Source: Variovorax sp. PAMC28562 (GTDB lineage Bacteria > Pseudomonadota > Gammaproteobacteria > Burkholderiales > Burkholderiaceae_C). From it: 64,000 nucleotides of DNA. Numbering within the stretch: the first letter of the stretch is position 1; the number at the start of each line of letters is the position of its first letter. The notes beneath the pieces were generated by a model. That model searched no databases. It was not told the DNA's origin and worked only from the letters and a program-made list of their open reading frames with translations. The stretch is taken from contig NZ_CP060296.1 of the NCBI RefSeq assembly GCF_014303735.1, positions 4,485,501 to 4,549,500 on the forward strand, read 5' to 3'. Made by a program: the position numbers and the translations under genes. This document shows positions 24,574-33,810 of the stretch, piece by piece.

Positions 24574-25128
24574 ATGAAAATCGCTCAAGAAATCCGCGCC
24601 GGCAACGTGATCATGCACGGCAAGGACCCGATGGTTGTCCTCAAAACCGAATACAGCCGCGGCGGCCGCAATTCCGCCACCGTCCGAATGAAGCTCAAGA
24701 GCCTGGTGGCCAACTTCAACACCGAGCAGGTTTTCAAGGCCGACGACAAGATCGACCAGATCGTGCTCGAGAAGAAAGAGTGCACCTACTCGTACTTTGC
24801 CGACCCGCTGTACGTCTGCATGGACACCGAGTTCAACCAGTACGAAGTCGAAGCCGAGAACATGGGCGACGCGCTCAACTACCTCGAAGACGGCATGACA
24901 CTCGAAGTCGTGTTCTACGACGAGAAGGCCATTTCCGTCGAACTGCCGACCAGCGTCGAGCGCGAAATCACCTGGACCGAGCCCGCCGTCAAGGGCGACA
25001 CGTCGGGCAAGGTGCTCAAGCCGGCCAAGATCTCGACCGGCTTCGAAGTACCGGTGCCGCTCTTCGTGGCGCAAGGCGACAAGATCGAAATCGACACGCG
25101 CACCGGCGAATACCGCAAGCGCGTCTGA
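24574..25128 (+). CDS. efp: Elongation factor P (Arg32 type)
   Basis: 184 residues in three beta-barrel domains. The tip of the domain I loop reads YSRGGRNSA with Arg at position 32, the residue rhamnosylated by EarP, rather than the Lys used by EpmA systems. EF-P enters stalled ribosomes and promotes peptide bonds at consecutive prolines; the Pro-rich TonB in this window would be a natural client. The start is ATG 24574, just after earP. The 128-base leader contains a hairpin (24450-24480) made of GCGGG/CCCGC and CGGT/ACCG. A terminator follows. Confidence 0.97.
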   Translation: MKIAQEIRAGNVIMHGKDPMVVLKTEYSRGGRNSATVRMKLKSLVANFNTEQVFKADDKIDQIVLEKKECTYSYFADPLYVCMDTEFNQYEVEAENMGDALNYLEDGMTLEVVFYDEKAISVELPTSVEREITWTEPAVKGDTSGKVLKPAKISTGFEVPVPLFVAQGDKIEIDTRTGEYRKRV

Positions 25129-25156
25129 GCGCTCCTTTAGCGTTTCGCCCGCTGTC

Positions 25157-25184
25157 GAAAAAGCTCCCTCGGGAGCTTTTTTTA
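25157..25184 (+). terminator. Terminator after efp
   Basis: AAAAGCTCCC-TC-GGGAGCTTTT followed by more T, about 30 bases past the efp stop. Confidence 0.9.
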
Positions 25185-25317
25185 TGTCTTACCCGACCTT
25201 CTCTCGTGCCCCGCCGCTGACCGTTCCCCAAGCTGCCGGGTGAGCTGGCCCGTATCCTGCTGTGGCCTCTCCTGCAGACGCAGCAAGCACAATCAGCAAG
25301 ACTCCCGGAGCCAACGC

Positions 25318-26181
25318 ATGAACAACACACACAACCTCCACGACAAACGCCTGGCCGACGCCTGGGCGACGCTGCAAACCCACTCCGACAAGGGCTTGCC
25401 GCTCGATCCGGACCCGTCCCGCCTTGCGTTCGCCGACCCGGAATTCCTGTTGCGCCGCGAGACCCGCGGCCTTCGCATGCAGCTGGAGCTGATGAAGCCC
25501 GACATCGAGATGCGGGCGCACGGCATTGAGAACACCGTGGTCGTGTTCGGCAGCGCGCGCTTTCGAAGCGAAGAAGAATCCGGTGCGCTGATCGCCCAGG
25601 CCGAGGCGGCGGGCGATGCCATCGCGGTGGAGCGCCTGCGCCGCCTGGCACGCGGTTCGCACTACTACGAGCAGGCGCGAGCCTTCGGCAAGATGGTCGC
25701 GCAGTACAGCAACGACAAGGAGCCGGAAGACAAGCTCTTCATCTGCACCGGTGGCGGCCCCGGCATCATGCAGGCCGCCAATCGAGGCTCTTACGAAGGC
25801 GGTGGCCTCAACATCGGCCTCGCCATCGCCCTGCCGATGGAAGAGGAACCCAACCCGTACGTCACGCCAGCGCTGAGCTTCAAGTTCCATTACTTCGCGA
25901 TTCGCAAGATGCACTTCATGATGCGGGCGAAGGCACTGGTCGCGTTCCCCGGCGGCTTCGGCACGCTCGACGAGCTCTTCGAGGTCATCACGCTGGTCCA
26001 GACCAAGAAGTCGAAGCCGGTGCCGATCGTGCTGTTCGGCTCCGATTACTGGAAGCAGCTGCTCAACTTCGATTTTCTGGTAGACGAAGGTGTGATCTCG
26101 CCCAACGACGTCAAGCTCTTCGAATACGTCGACGCGCCCGCCGATGCTTGGAAAGCCATCAAGGCTTTCTACAAGCTCTGA
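25318..26181 (+). CDS. LOG-family (lysine-decarboxylase-like) nucleotide-binding protein
   Basis: 287 residues with a Rossmann fold. The LOG signatures are GGGPGIMQAANRG and FPGGFGTLDELFEVITLVQT, the second being the PGGxGTxxE active-site motif. Enzymes with this motif usually cleave ribose 5-phosphate from nucleotides (cytokinin-activating LOG, YgdH/PpnN); they are not lysine decarboxylases despite older names. This longer form has an extra N-terminal helical segment of about 75 residues. Its natural substrate here is unknown. The ATG at 25318 is chosen because it has a CGGAG ribosome site. Its 3' end overlaps the convergent MFS gene by 13 bases. Confidence 0.82.
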   Translation: MNNTHNLHDKRLADAWATLQTHSDKGLPLDPDPSRLAFADPEFLLRRETRGLRMQLELMKPDIEMRAHGIENTVVVFGSARFRSEEESGALIAQAEAAGDAIAVERLRRLARGSHYYEQARAFGKMVAQYSNDKEPEDKLFICTGGGPGIMQAANRGSYEGGGLNIGLAIALPMEEEPNPYVTPALSFKFHYFAIRKMHFMMRAKALVAFPGGFGTLDELFEVITLVQTKKSKPVPIVLFGSDYWKQLLNFDFLVDEGVISPNDVKLFEYVDAPADAWKAIKAFYKL

Positions 26182-27377
26182 GCTGTCTGTGCCTCCGGTG
26201 CCGGTGCTTCGGGCGGCGGCACCTTGAGGCCCCATACAGAGCGCGTGCCGGCAGCCACCACGCCACCGACGATCCAGAACACGCCCGCCACGCCGATCAA
26301 AGCGCCAGCCGCACCGAATAGCATCGGCATCGCCACGCTCGATGCGTTCAGCGTCATCAGACGCAAGCCGAGCGCCTCGCCGTGACGTGAATGCGGCGTT
26401 GTCTGGTGCAACATGCTCATCACCATCGGTTGCACTGCGCCCAGCGCCAGGCCGAGCGCAACCGAGCAGCAACCCATGCCGAAGGCTGTGGTCATGAATG
26501 GATAGACAGCGAACACGAGCGCTGTGACGACGTTCGACACGGTGATCACGCTGCGCTCGCTGGCCCGTGAAGCAATGGCCGGCAGCACCACGCGCACGGC
26601 GGCTGCGGCCACCGCGAAAGCACCGAGGATCGACCCGATGACCGAGGCACTCAAGCCGCGTTGGTGACCGAGCAGCGGCAGCACGAAGGTGTGGACGTCC
26701 CACGACGCGGACTGCAGCCAGTTGACGAACAACAGCCGACGGAACATCGGCTCCGACAACAGATCCCAGGCGCGCGGCTTCGGTGCGCCGAGGGCCGACG
26801 GCGGCATCGGCAGGTCGCGTGCACTGCGCGCCAGCCACCAGCAGGCGAGCGGCAGCAGCGCCAGCAGTCCGAATGCCACACGGTAGCCGACGATGTCGCC
26901 AGGCGCGCCGCCCGCATGGTCGATCAGCAGCCCGACGGCGAACGGACCGACAAAATTGGCAGCAGCCGGCGCGATAGCCAGCCAGCTGAAAACCTGCTTC
27001 AACTGAGCCGGACTTTGCGCAGCGCGGCCGACGTGCCGTTGCAATGCGATCACTGCGATGCCGGTAGCGCCTCCGGTGAGAAGTGCGGCGACGCACAACG
27101 CCGGAAAGACCGGAAACGCCGCGCACAACGCAGCGCCCAGTGCCGCAGAGACAACAGCGATCAAGAGCGGCTTGCGCAAGCCATGCCGGTCTGCGAAACG
27201 CCCGGCCGGCAGCGCCAGAAAAACCTGCGTCAGCGCGAACAGCGCCAGCATGACGCCGACGGCCGCCGGGCTGTAGCCCTGCTGCAGCGCGAGCAGCGGG
27301 GCGGCGAGACGCGTACCGGTCATCACGGCATGCAGGCAGACCTGCGCCAGGATCAGGCGCAGCAGTTCAGCTGTCAC
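26169..27377 (-). CDS. MFS transporter
   Basis: 402 residues with about twelve membrane helices in two halves. The first half contains ALFALTQVFLALPAGRFADRHGLRKPLLIA, the loop 2-3 signature of the major facilitator family. The second half carries an analogous helix set, ending in a charged Ala/Pro tail. The substrate is unknown; drug or metabolite export is typical. It starts at GTG, overlapping the rmuC stop by GTGA, so translation is probably coupled. It is the last gene of the pncB operon. Confidence 0.82.
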   Translation of the reverse strand: MTAELLRLILAQVCLHAVMTGTRLAAPLLALQQGYSPAAVGVMLALFALTQVFLALPAGRFADRHGLRKPLLIAVVSAALGAALCAAFPVFPALCVAALLTGGATGIAVIALQRHVGRAAQSPAQLKQVFSWLAIAPAAANFVGPFAVGLLIDHAGGAPGDIVGYRVAFGLLALLPLACWWLARSARDLPMPPSALGAPKPRAWDLLSEPMFRRLLFVNWLQSASWDVHTFVLPLLGHQRGLSASVIGSILGAFAVAAAAVRVVLPAIASRASERSVITVSNVVTALVFAVYPFMTTAFGMGCCSVALGLALGAVQPMVMSMLHQTTPHSRHGEALGLRLMTLNASSVAMPMLFGAAGALIGVAGVFWIVGGVVAAGTRSVWGLKVPPPEAPAPEAQTAQSL

Positions 27378-28735
27378 GGCGTCTCATCATCTCCCTCGAG
27401 GGCCGGTGGCAGCAACACCTGCGCCTGGGCTTCAGGCAACGCCTCGACCTGGCGCAGCGCGCGGTGCATGACGTTGCTGCGCGTCTGCGCCTGGTCCAGC
27501 GTGTTGAGCACCGTCTGCGCCTGGTTCTTGACGCGCGCGAGCACATCGCCGAACTTGCCGAACTCGGCCTTGACCGCGCCCAGCACCTGCCACACCTCGC
27601 TGGAACGCTTTTCCAGCGCCAGCGTACGGAATCCCATCTGCAGCGAATTGAGGATGGCGAGCAAAGTCGTCGGGCCCGCCAGCGTGATGCGATGCTTGCG
27701 CTGCAGCCCCTGCATGAGGTCAGGGCGGCGCAGCACCTCGGCATACAGCCCTTCGGTCGGCAAAAAGAGGATCGCGAAGTCGGTGGTATGAGGCGGCGCG
27801 ATGTACTTTTCTTCGATGGCCTTCGCCTCCAGCCAGATGCGTGCCTCCAAGGCACGGCCAGCCAGTTCTGCGGCGATCGGGTCGGCGCGCTGCTGCGCGT
27901 CGAGCAGGCGCTCATAGTCCTCGTTGGGAAACTTGGCATCGATCGGCAGCCAAAGCGCGTCGCCTTCTGCGGTGCGGCCCGGCAGTCGGATGGCGAAGTC
28001 CACCGTATGACGCGCACCGGGACGCGTCACGACCTGCGCGGCGTACTGGTCGACAGTGAACACCTGTTCCAGCAGCGCACCCAGTTGCGCCTCGCCGAAG
28101 ATGCCGCGCGTCTTGACGTTGGTGAGCAAGTGCTTGAGATCGCCCACGCCCTGCGCCAGGGTCTGCATTTCGCCCAGACCCTTGTGCACCTGTTCGAGTC
28201 GATCGGCCACCTGCTTGAAGCTTTCGCCGAGGCGCGCTTCAAGCGTGCTTTGCAGCTTCTCGTCGACGGTCTTGCGCATCTCTTCGAGCTTGGCGGTATT
28301 GCTCTGCTGAAGCTGCGCGAGCTGCGTTTCCATGGTGGTGCGCACCTCGGCCAAGCGCCGTGCGTTTGATTCCGAGAGGCCTTGCAACTGCGTGTTGAGC
28401 GTGTCGGCCAGGGTCTTTTGCAGCATTGCCAATTGCTGGCCGAACGCGTCGATCTGCGCGTTCTGCGTGCGGGTCGATTCGGCACCCTGCTGAAGCAACG
28501 CATGCTGGAACGTCGCGAAGACCTGTGCCGTTTCCTGCCGCGTGCCACGCGCGTTCTCGCCGATCTCTCGGCGTAACTCGCGCTCGATGCGCTCGTTGCC
28601 AGCGCCGAGCGTCACGATCAGTTCGGTGTGATCCGGCTTGGGTGCACGACGTGCCAGCAACCACACGAGGAGCACCAGCTCGACAGCCGCCAGCACCATC
28701 AACACGAGAAGGATCAATGGGAAATCGAATGGCAT
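27374..28735 (-). CDS. rmuC: DNA recombination protein RmuC
   Basis: 453 residues. An N-terminal membrane helix (LILLVLMVLAAVELVLLVWLL) precedes a long coiled coil (about 40-190, rich in Gln/Glu/Leu). The C-terminal RmuC nuclease-like domain contains GIFGEAQLGALLEQVF, DAKFPNEDYERLLDA and FLPTEGLYAEVL, with Asp/Glu/Lys residues of a PD-(D/E)xK type fold. RmuC limits inversions at short repeats, presumably by processing DNA structures. It starts nine bases after the hydroxyacid dehydrogenase stop, in a tight operon. Confidence 0.92.
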   Translation of the reverse strand: MPFDFPLILLVLMVLAAVELVLLVWLLARRAPKPDHTELIVTLGAGNERIERELRREIGENARGTRQETAQVFATFQHALLQQGAESTRTQNAQIDAFGQQLAMLQKTLADTLNTQLQGLSESNARRLAEVRTTMETQLAQLQQSNTAKLEEMRKTVDEKLQSTLEARLGESFKQVADRLEQVHKGLGEMQTLAQGVGDLKHLLTNVKTRGIFGEAQLGALLEQVFTVDQYAAQVVTRPGARHTVDFAIRLPGRTAEGDALWLPIDAKFPNEDYERLLDAQQRADPIAAELAGRALEARIWLEAKAIEEKYIAPPHTTDFAILFLPTEGLYAEVLRRPDLMQGLQRKHRITLAGPTTLLAILNSLQMGFRTLALEKRSSEVWQVLGAVKAEFGKFGDVLARVKNQAQTVLNTLDQAQTRSNVMHRALRQVEALPEAQAQVLLPPALEGDDETP

Positions 28736-28744
28736 GTCGACGGT

Positions 28745-29731
28745 TTATGTTCCTGCCTGGGCCAGGGGTGTGACCGGCGTCACCGGCCCCTTGCCCTCGA
28801 AGAATGCGATCAGGTTGTCCGCTGCCAATTCGGCCATGGCACGCCGCGTCGGTACCGTCGCGCTGGCGATGTGCGGAGTCAGCACGACATTCGGCACAGT
28901 GAGCAAATCGGGATGCACTTTGGGCTCGCCTTCGAACACGTCGAGGCCCGCCGCGGCGATGCGCTTGTCGCGCAATGCAGCGGCCAGCGCCGCATCGTCG
29001 ACGATGCCGCCGCGCGCGATGTTGACCAGCGTCGCGGTCGGCTTCATCAACGCAAGTTCAGCGGCGCCGATGGTGTGGTGCGACGCTGGTGTGTAGGGCA
29101 CCACCAGCACCACGTGATCGGCGGTCCTTAGCAATTCTTCCTTGCTCACATAGCTGGCCTTGCACTCGGCTTCGAGTGCAGCATCGAGCCGCGAACGGTT
29201 GTGATAAATCACCTTCATGCCGAATCCATGCGCGCCGCGTTTGGCGATGCCCTGTCCGATGCGTCCCATGCCGATGATGCCAAGCGTTGCGCCGTGGATG
29301 TCGGAGCCGGAGAACATGTCGTACGCCCACTTGTTCCACTTCCCCGCGCGCAAGTAGTGCTCGCTCTCGGCGATGCGGCGCGCCGTGGCCATGAGCAACG
29401 CGAAGCCGAAGTCGGCTGTCGTCTCGGTCAGCACGTCGGGTGCATTGGTGCCCGTGACGCCGCGAGAGACCATGGCATCGATATCGAAGTTGTTGTAACC
29501 GACGGCCATGTTGGCGCAGATCTTCAGCTCGGGGCAAGCGTCGAGCAACTCGCCATCGATGCGCTCGCTGCCGGTGGTGAACACGCCGGCTTTGCCCTTG
29601 AGTTTGTCGATAAGCCGGGCTTTAGACCACACGTCGTCGGCCTGGTTGGATTCGACGTCGAAGTGCTGCGACAGGCGCTCGATGGTCTCGGGAAAGATGG
29701 CTCGCGCGATCAGGATTTTTGGTTTGCTCAT
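28745..29731 (-). CDS. 2-hydroxyacid dehydrogenase (glyoxylate/hydroxypyruvate reductase type)
   Basis: 328 residues of the D-isomer 2-hydroxyacid dehydrogenase family. The NAD(P)-binding loop is LGIIGMGRIGQGIAKRG. The catalytic set is Arg in NIARGGIVDD, Glu in DVFEGEPKVHPDL and His in LTPHIASAT. GYNNFDIDAMVSRGV is typical of the glyoxylate reductase GhrB/GyaR branch. It reduces glyoxylate or hydroxypyruvate in the cytoplasm. Exact substrate preference is not settled by sequence. It lies 21 bases after the NhaD-like antiporter gene. Confidence 0.87.
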   Translation of the reverse strand: MSKPKILIARAIFPETIERLSQHFDVESNQADDVWSKARLIDKLKGKAGVFTTGSERIDGELLDACPELKICANMAVGYNNFDIDAMVSRGVTGTNAPDVLTETTADFGFALLMATARRIAESEHYLRAGKWNKWAYDMFSGSDIHGATLGIIGMGRIGQGIAKRGAHGFGMKVIYHNRSRLDAALEAECKASYVSKEELLRTADHVVLVVPYTPASHHTIGAAELALMKPTATLVNIARGGIVDDAALAAALRDKRIAAAGLDVFEGEPKVHPDLLTVPNVVLTPHIASATVPTRRAMAELAADNLIAFFEGKGPVTPVTPLAQAGT

Positions 29732-29752
29732 GATGATCCTTTCAGCGCACGT

Positions 29753-31090
29753 TCAGCGAAAAAACAGGAACGTGCAGACGACAAAAAGCGGCAGCAAGAT
29801 GGTGCACGACCAGGCGATGTAGCCGAAGAAGCCCGGCATGCGCACGCCCCGGCTCTCGGCAATGGCCTTGACCATCAGGTTCGGTGCATTCCCGATGTAG
29901 CTGACCGCCCCCATGAACACCGCGCCGGCCGAGATGGCGGCCAGGGTCGATGCACGTGCGGTCATCAGAACATCCGCGTCGCCGCCGGCGGTGTTGAAAA
30001 AGACAAGGTAGGTGGGTGCGTTGTCAAGAAACGCGCTCAGCAATCCGGTGGCCCAGAAATACATCGGCGGGTTCGGTTCACCACCGGGCAGCGTGACGGC
30101 TGCGACCACCGCGGCGAACGGCCCAGCCGCCCCTGCCTTGAGCATCGTGATGACCGGCGCGATGGTCACGAAGATGCCGGCGAAGAGCTTGGCCACTTCG
30201 CGCATCGGCTCCCACTCGAACTGGTTGGCGGCGTGAACCGGGGCGGCGGTGAGCTTGAGAGAAATCAGCGTCAGCACCACCAGGCCGACATCGCGCACCA
30301 GTCCCGGCAGCCCGACCGATGTGCCATACACATCGAACACCATGTCCGACTTCCACAGGCCGCTCATCAACACCAGCCCGATCACGCCGGCCAGCAAGAT
30401 GAAGTTGACGCCACCGTCGATGCCGATGCGCCTGGTATCGGGCGTCGGGTCTTGCGGCAGCACGCCTTCTTTGCGGTACCAATGGCGGTCGAGTAGATAG
30501 AAGATGGCGAGCAACGCGGCGACCAGCAGCAGTGTCTCGGGCAGGATGTTGCGCGCAGTCCAGAAGAAATCCACGCCTTTCAAAAAGCCGAGGAACAGCG
30601 GCGGATCGCCCAGCGGCGTCAGCGAGCCACCGATGTTCGACACGATGAAGATAAAGAACACGACCGTATGCACCTTGTGCACCCGGTTGTCGTTGGCGCG
30701 GATCAGCGGACGTATCAACAACATCGAGGCGCCGGTGGTGCCCATGACGCTCGCCAGCAGCCCGCCGATGGCAAGGATGGTCGTATTGGTCACCGGGTCG
30801 CCGTGCAGATTGCCGCTGATATGAATGCCACCCGATACCGTGAACAGCGCGACCAGCAACAAGATGAACGGAACGTACTCAGCGAGCAATGCATGCACAA
30901 GCTCATGCGCCGCGGACGAGGAGCCGAACACGGTCATCAACGGCAACAGAAACGAAAGCGCCCAACCCAACGCCACCTTGCCGTAATGCCCGTGCCAGAA
31001 GTGCGGCGCAATGAGTGGCAGCAGTGCGATAGACAGCAGCAACCCGGCAAAGGGCAGCGCCCACATCACGGACAGCGTGGCGCCGTCCAT
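29753..31090 (-). CDS. NhaD-type sodium:proton antiporter
   Basis: About 445 residues with 11-13 membrane helices of the ion-transporter (ArsB/NhaD) superfamily. HISGNLHGDPVTNTTILAIG, IGGLLASVMGTTGASMLL and FIVSNIGGSLTPLGDPPLFL are typical of NhaD-like proteins from beta-proteobacteria. The half-helix GTTGASM and SNIGGSLTPLGDPP regions are where ions are expected to bind. It likely exchanges Na+ for H+ at alkaline pH. I start at ATG 31090, 25 bases after pncB ends; an in-frame TTG at 31138 would overlap pncB. No clear ribosome site helps choose. Confidence 0.8.
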   Translation of the reverse strand: MDGATLSVMWALPFAGLLLSIALLPLIAPHFWHGHYGKVALGWALSFLLPLMTVFGSSSAAHELVHALLAEYVPFILLLVALFTVSGGIHISGNLHGDPVTNTTILAIGGLLASVMGTTGASMLLIRPLIRANDNRVHKVHTVVFFIFIVSNIGGSLTPLGDPPLFLGFLKGVDFFWTARNILPETLLLVAALLAIFYLLDRHWYRKEGVLPQDPTPDTRRIGIDGGVNFILLAGVIGLVLMSGLWKSDMVFDVYGTSVGLPGLVRDVGLVVLTLISLKLTAAPVHAANQFEWEPMREVAKLFAGIFVTIAPVITMLKAGAAGPFAAVVAAVTLPGGEPNPPMYFWATGLLSAFLDNAPTYLVFFNTAGGDADVLMTARASTLAAISAGAVFMGAVSYIGNAPNLMVKAIAESRGVRMPGFFGYIAWSCTILLPLFVVCTFLFFR

Positions 31091-31115
31091 CAGCGCTGTA
31101 CCGTCGTGCGGGCCG

Positions 31116-32324
31116 TCATGCGGGCTGCTCGATCTCAAACACCTGGCGCAGGTAGGCCAGATATTTTTCGTCTTCGCACATGTTCTTGGATGGCGTGTCC
31201 GACAGCTTCGCGACTGGCTGGTCGTTGCAGCGGATCATCTTGATCACGATCTGCAGCGGCTCGTAGCCGAGGTCGTTTGTCAGGTTGGTGCCGATGCCGA
31301 AGGCGAGCAGGCACCGCCCGCGAAACTGCTGGTACAGCTCAATGGTGCGCGGCACCGTGAGTCCGTCACTGAAGATGAGCGTCTTGGTACGCGGGTCGAC
31401 ACGGTTGGCCGTGTAGTGCGCCAGCATGCGTTCGCCCCACTGGAAAGGGTCGCCGCTGTCGTGCCGCGAGCCGTCGAAGAGCTTGCAGAACAACAAGTCG
31501 AAGTCGCGCAGGAAAGCGCTCATGCCATACACATCGGACAGTGCGATGCCGAGGTCGCCGCGGTATTCGCGCCCCCACATTTCGAAGCCGAAGACCTGGC
31601 TGTCGCGCAACCGTGGGCCGAGCGCCTGACACGCCTGCAGATACTCGTGCGCCATGGTCCCGAGCGGGATCAGACCGAGCTTCATCGCGAAGAGGACATT
31701 GCTGGTGCCGGCGAATTGCGGCGGCTTGGGGGTGGCTCTGGACGGCACCAGCACCGGCCCCAATTGGGCACTGAGGGTCCGCAGTATCTCTTCGTGCCAT
31801 TCCTTGGAGAAGCGGCGACGCGTGCCGTAGTCGGCGATCTTCAGGTCTTCGAGACCGTCTGCCTGCAACTGCGAGATCTTGTTCTCGAGCCGGCGCCGCC
31901 CCTCGTCAACATCGGCCTGCGGCTGGGTGTTGCGAAAGTAGACCTCGTTGACGATGGCCAGCACCGGGACCTCGAACAGGATGGTGTGCAGCCACGGTCC
32001 TTTGATGCTGATCTCGAGTTCGCCCGAGGGTTGCGGGACGATGTCGATGTACTTCTCGTTGAGCTTGAAGAGCCCGAGGAAGTCGACGAAGTCGCTCTTG
32101 ATGAAACGCATCGAACGCAGGTATCCGAGTTCAGCGTCGAGAAACTGCAGGGAGCATAGGGAACGCACTTCGTCGCGAATCTCGTCGGCAAAGCGAGCCA
32201 GATCGACGCCCGGGTTGCGGCACTTGAATCGGTATTCGACCTGCGCCCCAGGAAAGTGGTGCAGCACGACTTGCATCATCGTGAACTTGTAGAGGTCGGT
32301 GTCCAGCAGGCTTTGAATGATCAT
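31116..32324 (-). CDS. pncB: Nicotinate phosphoribosyltransferase
   Basis: 402 residues. The N-terminus [20 protein letters not shown] is the PncB signature, followed by EYRFKCRN and [20 protein letters not shown]; the middle [14 protein letters not shown] holds active-site residues, including the autophosphorylated His region of the family. It converts nicotinate, PRPP and ATP to nicotinate mononucleotide in NAD salvage. ATG 32324 is chosen by homology; the frame is open for 34 more codons upstream. It heads the minus-strand operon running down to 26169. Confidence 0.93.
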   Translation of the reverse strand: MIIQSLLDTDLYKFTMMQVVLHHFPGAQVEYRFKCRNPGVDLARFADEIRDEVRSLCSLQFLDAELGYLRSMRFIKSDFVDFLGLFKLNEKYIDIVPQPSGELEISIKGPWLHTILFEVPVLAIVNEVYFRNTQPQADVDEGRRRLENKISQLQADGLEDLKIADYGTRRRFSKEWHEEILRTLSAQLGPVLVPSRATPKPPQFAGTSNVLFAMKLGLIPLGTMAHEYLQACQALGPRLRDSQVFGFEMWGREYRGDLGIALSDVYGMSAFLRDFDLLFCKLFDGSRHDSGDPFQWGERMLAHYTANRVDPRTKTLIFSDGLTVPRTIELYQQFRGRCLLAFGIGTNLTNDLGYEPLQIVIKMIRCNDQPVAKLSDTPSKNMCEDEKYLAYLRQVFEIEQPA

Positions 32325-32537
32325 GGTGCAGCGCGTGTGTCTCTCTTCAAGGTGCAAGGCTTTGCGACTGGGCGTCGACGATGACGTCGCTTGGGGTGGC
32401 TCGATTATCACGGGGCGCGTCGGCATGTGCCTACGGTCGGTTGCCGGGGCGTCCTACCGGCTCGCCACGATGCCGCTACGTACATTTTCTCCACGGCAAC
32501 ACGGCACGCCGGACCACCCAAACCGAAGGAGAAAGTC

Positions 32538-32771
32538 ATGAACAAAGACACCGTTGAGGGCAACTGGAAACAGCTCAAGGGCAAGCTCAAGGAGCAGTGG
32601 GGCAAGCTGACCGACGACGATTTCGACGTCATCGCCGGCAAGCGCGACCAGCTGCTCGGACGCATCCAGGAGCGCCACGGCATCAGCCGTGACGAGGCCG
32701 AAAAGCAGGTCAAGGATTGGGAGGGCCGCGATGGCCGTACGCCTGACGCACTCTGGTTCGAAAAAGTCTGA
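32538..32771 (+). CDS. CsbD family stress protein
   Basis: 77 residues, the usual CsbD size. The N-terminus reads MNKDTVEGNWKQLKGKLKEQ, followed by WGKLTDDDFDVIAGKRDQLL, the full CsbD signature. CsbD proteins are small, charged, helical and induced by general stress; their biochemical role is unknown. AAGGAG lies six bases before the ATG. A second small stress-type gene follows after 43 bases, so the two may be co-transcribed. The 213 bases upstream, toward pncB, hold no gene. Confidence 0.92.
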   Translation: MNKDTVEGNWKQLKGKLKEQWGKLTDDDFDVIAGKRDQLLGRIQERHGISRDEAEKQVKDWEGRDGRTPDALWFEKV

Positions 32772-32814
32772 ACCGCTGAATCTTCAATTTATCAACTCAA
32801 CGAGGGAAACTCTC

Positions 32815-33219
32815 ATGAAAAAACATCTGCTTATGCTGGCACTCGCATCGTCTTGCTTCGTGATGACGCACGCCAGCGCCATGACAAAGGACGAGTACAA
32901 AGTCGCCAAGCAAAAGATCGAATCCGACTACAAGGTCGCCAAGGCGCAGTGCGACACGATGAAGGACAACGCCAAGGACGTGTGCATGAAGGAGGCCAAG
33001 GGCACCGAGAACGTGGCCAAGGCCGACCTTGAGCAGCAATACAAGCCGAGCGACAGCCACGCCCGCAAGGTCGCTGAAGAAAAGGCAACGATGGCCTATG
33101 ACGTCGCCAAGGAAAAGTGCGACGACCAGAAGGGCGATGCCAAGAGTGCATGCGTGAACCAGGCCAAAGCCGATCACGACAAGTCCAAGGCCGACATGAA
33201 GGCCATGAAGAAAGGCTGA
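32815..33219 (+). CDS. Exported two-repeat cysteine protein, function unknown
   Basis: 134 residues. A signal peptide (LLMLALASSCFVMTHASA) precedes a Lys/Asp/Ala-rich, highly helical mature part. Two copies of a 12-residue block are visible: CDTMKDNAKDVC and CDDQKGDAKSAC, both CDxxKxxAKxxC. Each copy is preceded by (Y/A)xVAK and followed by an Ala-Lys helix. The Cys pairs, 11 residues apart, could pin helical hairpins by disulfides in the periplasm. I do not recognise a named domain; similar small exported proteins occur in related genomes. GAGGGA precedes the ATG, and a terminator follows. The csbD neighbour suggests a stress-linked role. Confidence 0.7.
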   Translation: MKKHLLMLALASSCFVMTHASAMTKDEYKVAKQKIESDYKVAKAQCDTMKDNAKDVCMKEAKGTENVAKADLEQQYKPSDSHARKVAEEKATMAYDVAKEKCDDQKGDAKSACVNQAKADHDKSKADMKAMKKG

Positions 33220-33258
33220 TCCAGCGGTCGCCTTTTGGGACGGCTTCTTGGCTATCAG

Positions 33259-33288
33259 CAAAAAAACGGCGCCTCGTGCGCCGTTTTT
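33259..33288 (+). terminator. Bidirectional terminator between the cysteine-repeat and thioesterase genes
   Basis: AAAAAACGGCGC-N5-GCGCCGTTTTTT forms a 12-bp stem with A and T tracts on both sides. The TAA stop of the convergent thioesterase gene begins at its edge. Confidence 0.88.
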
Positions 33289-33752
33289 TATTGTGCTCGG
33301 AGTTCGTCGGCAACGTGCCGCAACCCCTGGGGCAACGGTACCGGCCTCTGTGTCGAGCGGTCAACATACACATGAACGAGGTGCCCTTGTGCTGCAGCCA
33401 TCTCGGCGCCCCGGGCGAACAGCGCGATTTCGTATCGAACACTGGAACTGCCGGCCTGAGCGACACGCAGGCCAGCTTCCACCGTTTGCGGAAACGCCAG
33501 CGGCGCGAAGTAGTTGCATTGCGTCTCGACAACGAAGCCGATGATCTGGCCCGCGTGAATGTCCAGTACGCCGCGCTCGATGAGTTCCGCATTGACCACC
33601 GTGTCGAACCAGCCGTAGTACACGACGTTGTTCACGTGGCCGTACATGTCGTTGTCGGCCCAACGCGTGGGGATGGTCCTGAAAGTGCGGTAGGCGCTGC
33701 GACTCTGAGGTTGGGGACGGGCAATGACAGGAGGCTGTGGACGTTCGCTCAT
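33288..33752 (-). CDS. Acyl-CoA thioesterase, 4-hydroxybenzoyl-CoA type hot-dog fold
   Basis: 154 residues. The active-site region [20 protein letters not shown] is the hot-dog thioesterase signature with the catalytic Asp (in [10 protein letters not shown]). [20 protein letters not shown] and [10 protein letters not shown] follow the usual beta-sheet pattern of YbgC/FadM-like enzymes. It hydrolyses acyl-CoAs; chain preference is unknown. The ATG at 33752 is used; the frame stays open 22 codons upstream. It is divergent from the phasin gene and may be linked to fatty-acyl or PHA metabolism, though the families alone do not prove that. Confidence 0.85.
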   Translation of the reverse strand: MSERPQPPVIARPQPQSRSAYRTFRTIPTRWADNDMYGHVNNVVYYGWFDTVVNAELIERGVLDIHAGQIIGFVVETQCNYFAPLAFPQTVEAGLRVAQAGSSSVRYEIALFARGAEMAAAQGHLVHVYVDRSTQRPVPLPQGLRHVADELRAQ

Positions 33753-33810
33753 GGCGCCGAATTCTGCCAGCCACTGCATCGGCAGGCGTTTTAGAAAGCC
33801 CGTTCTAAAT

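Noticed and set aside
25318..26181. Lysine decarboxylase
   Set aside because: The PGGFGTLDE motif belongs to the LOG phosphoribohydrolase group; the decarboxylase name is a historical mislabel.
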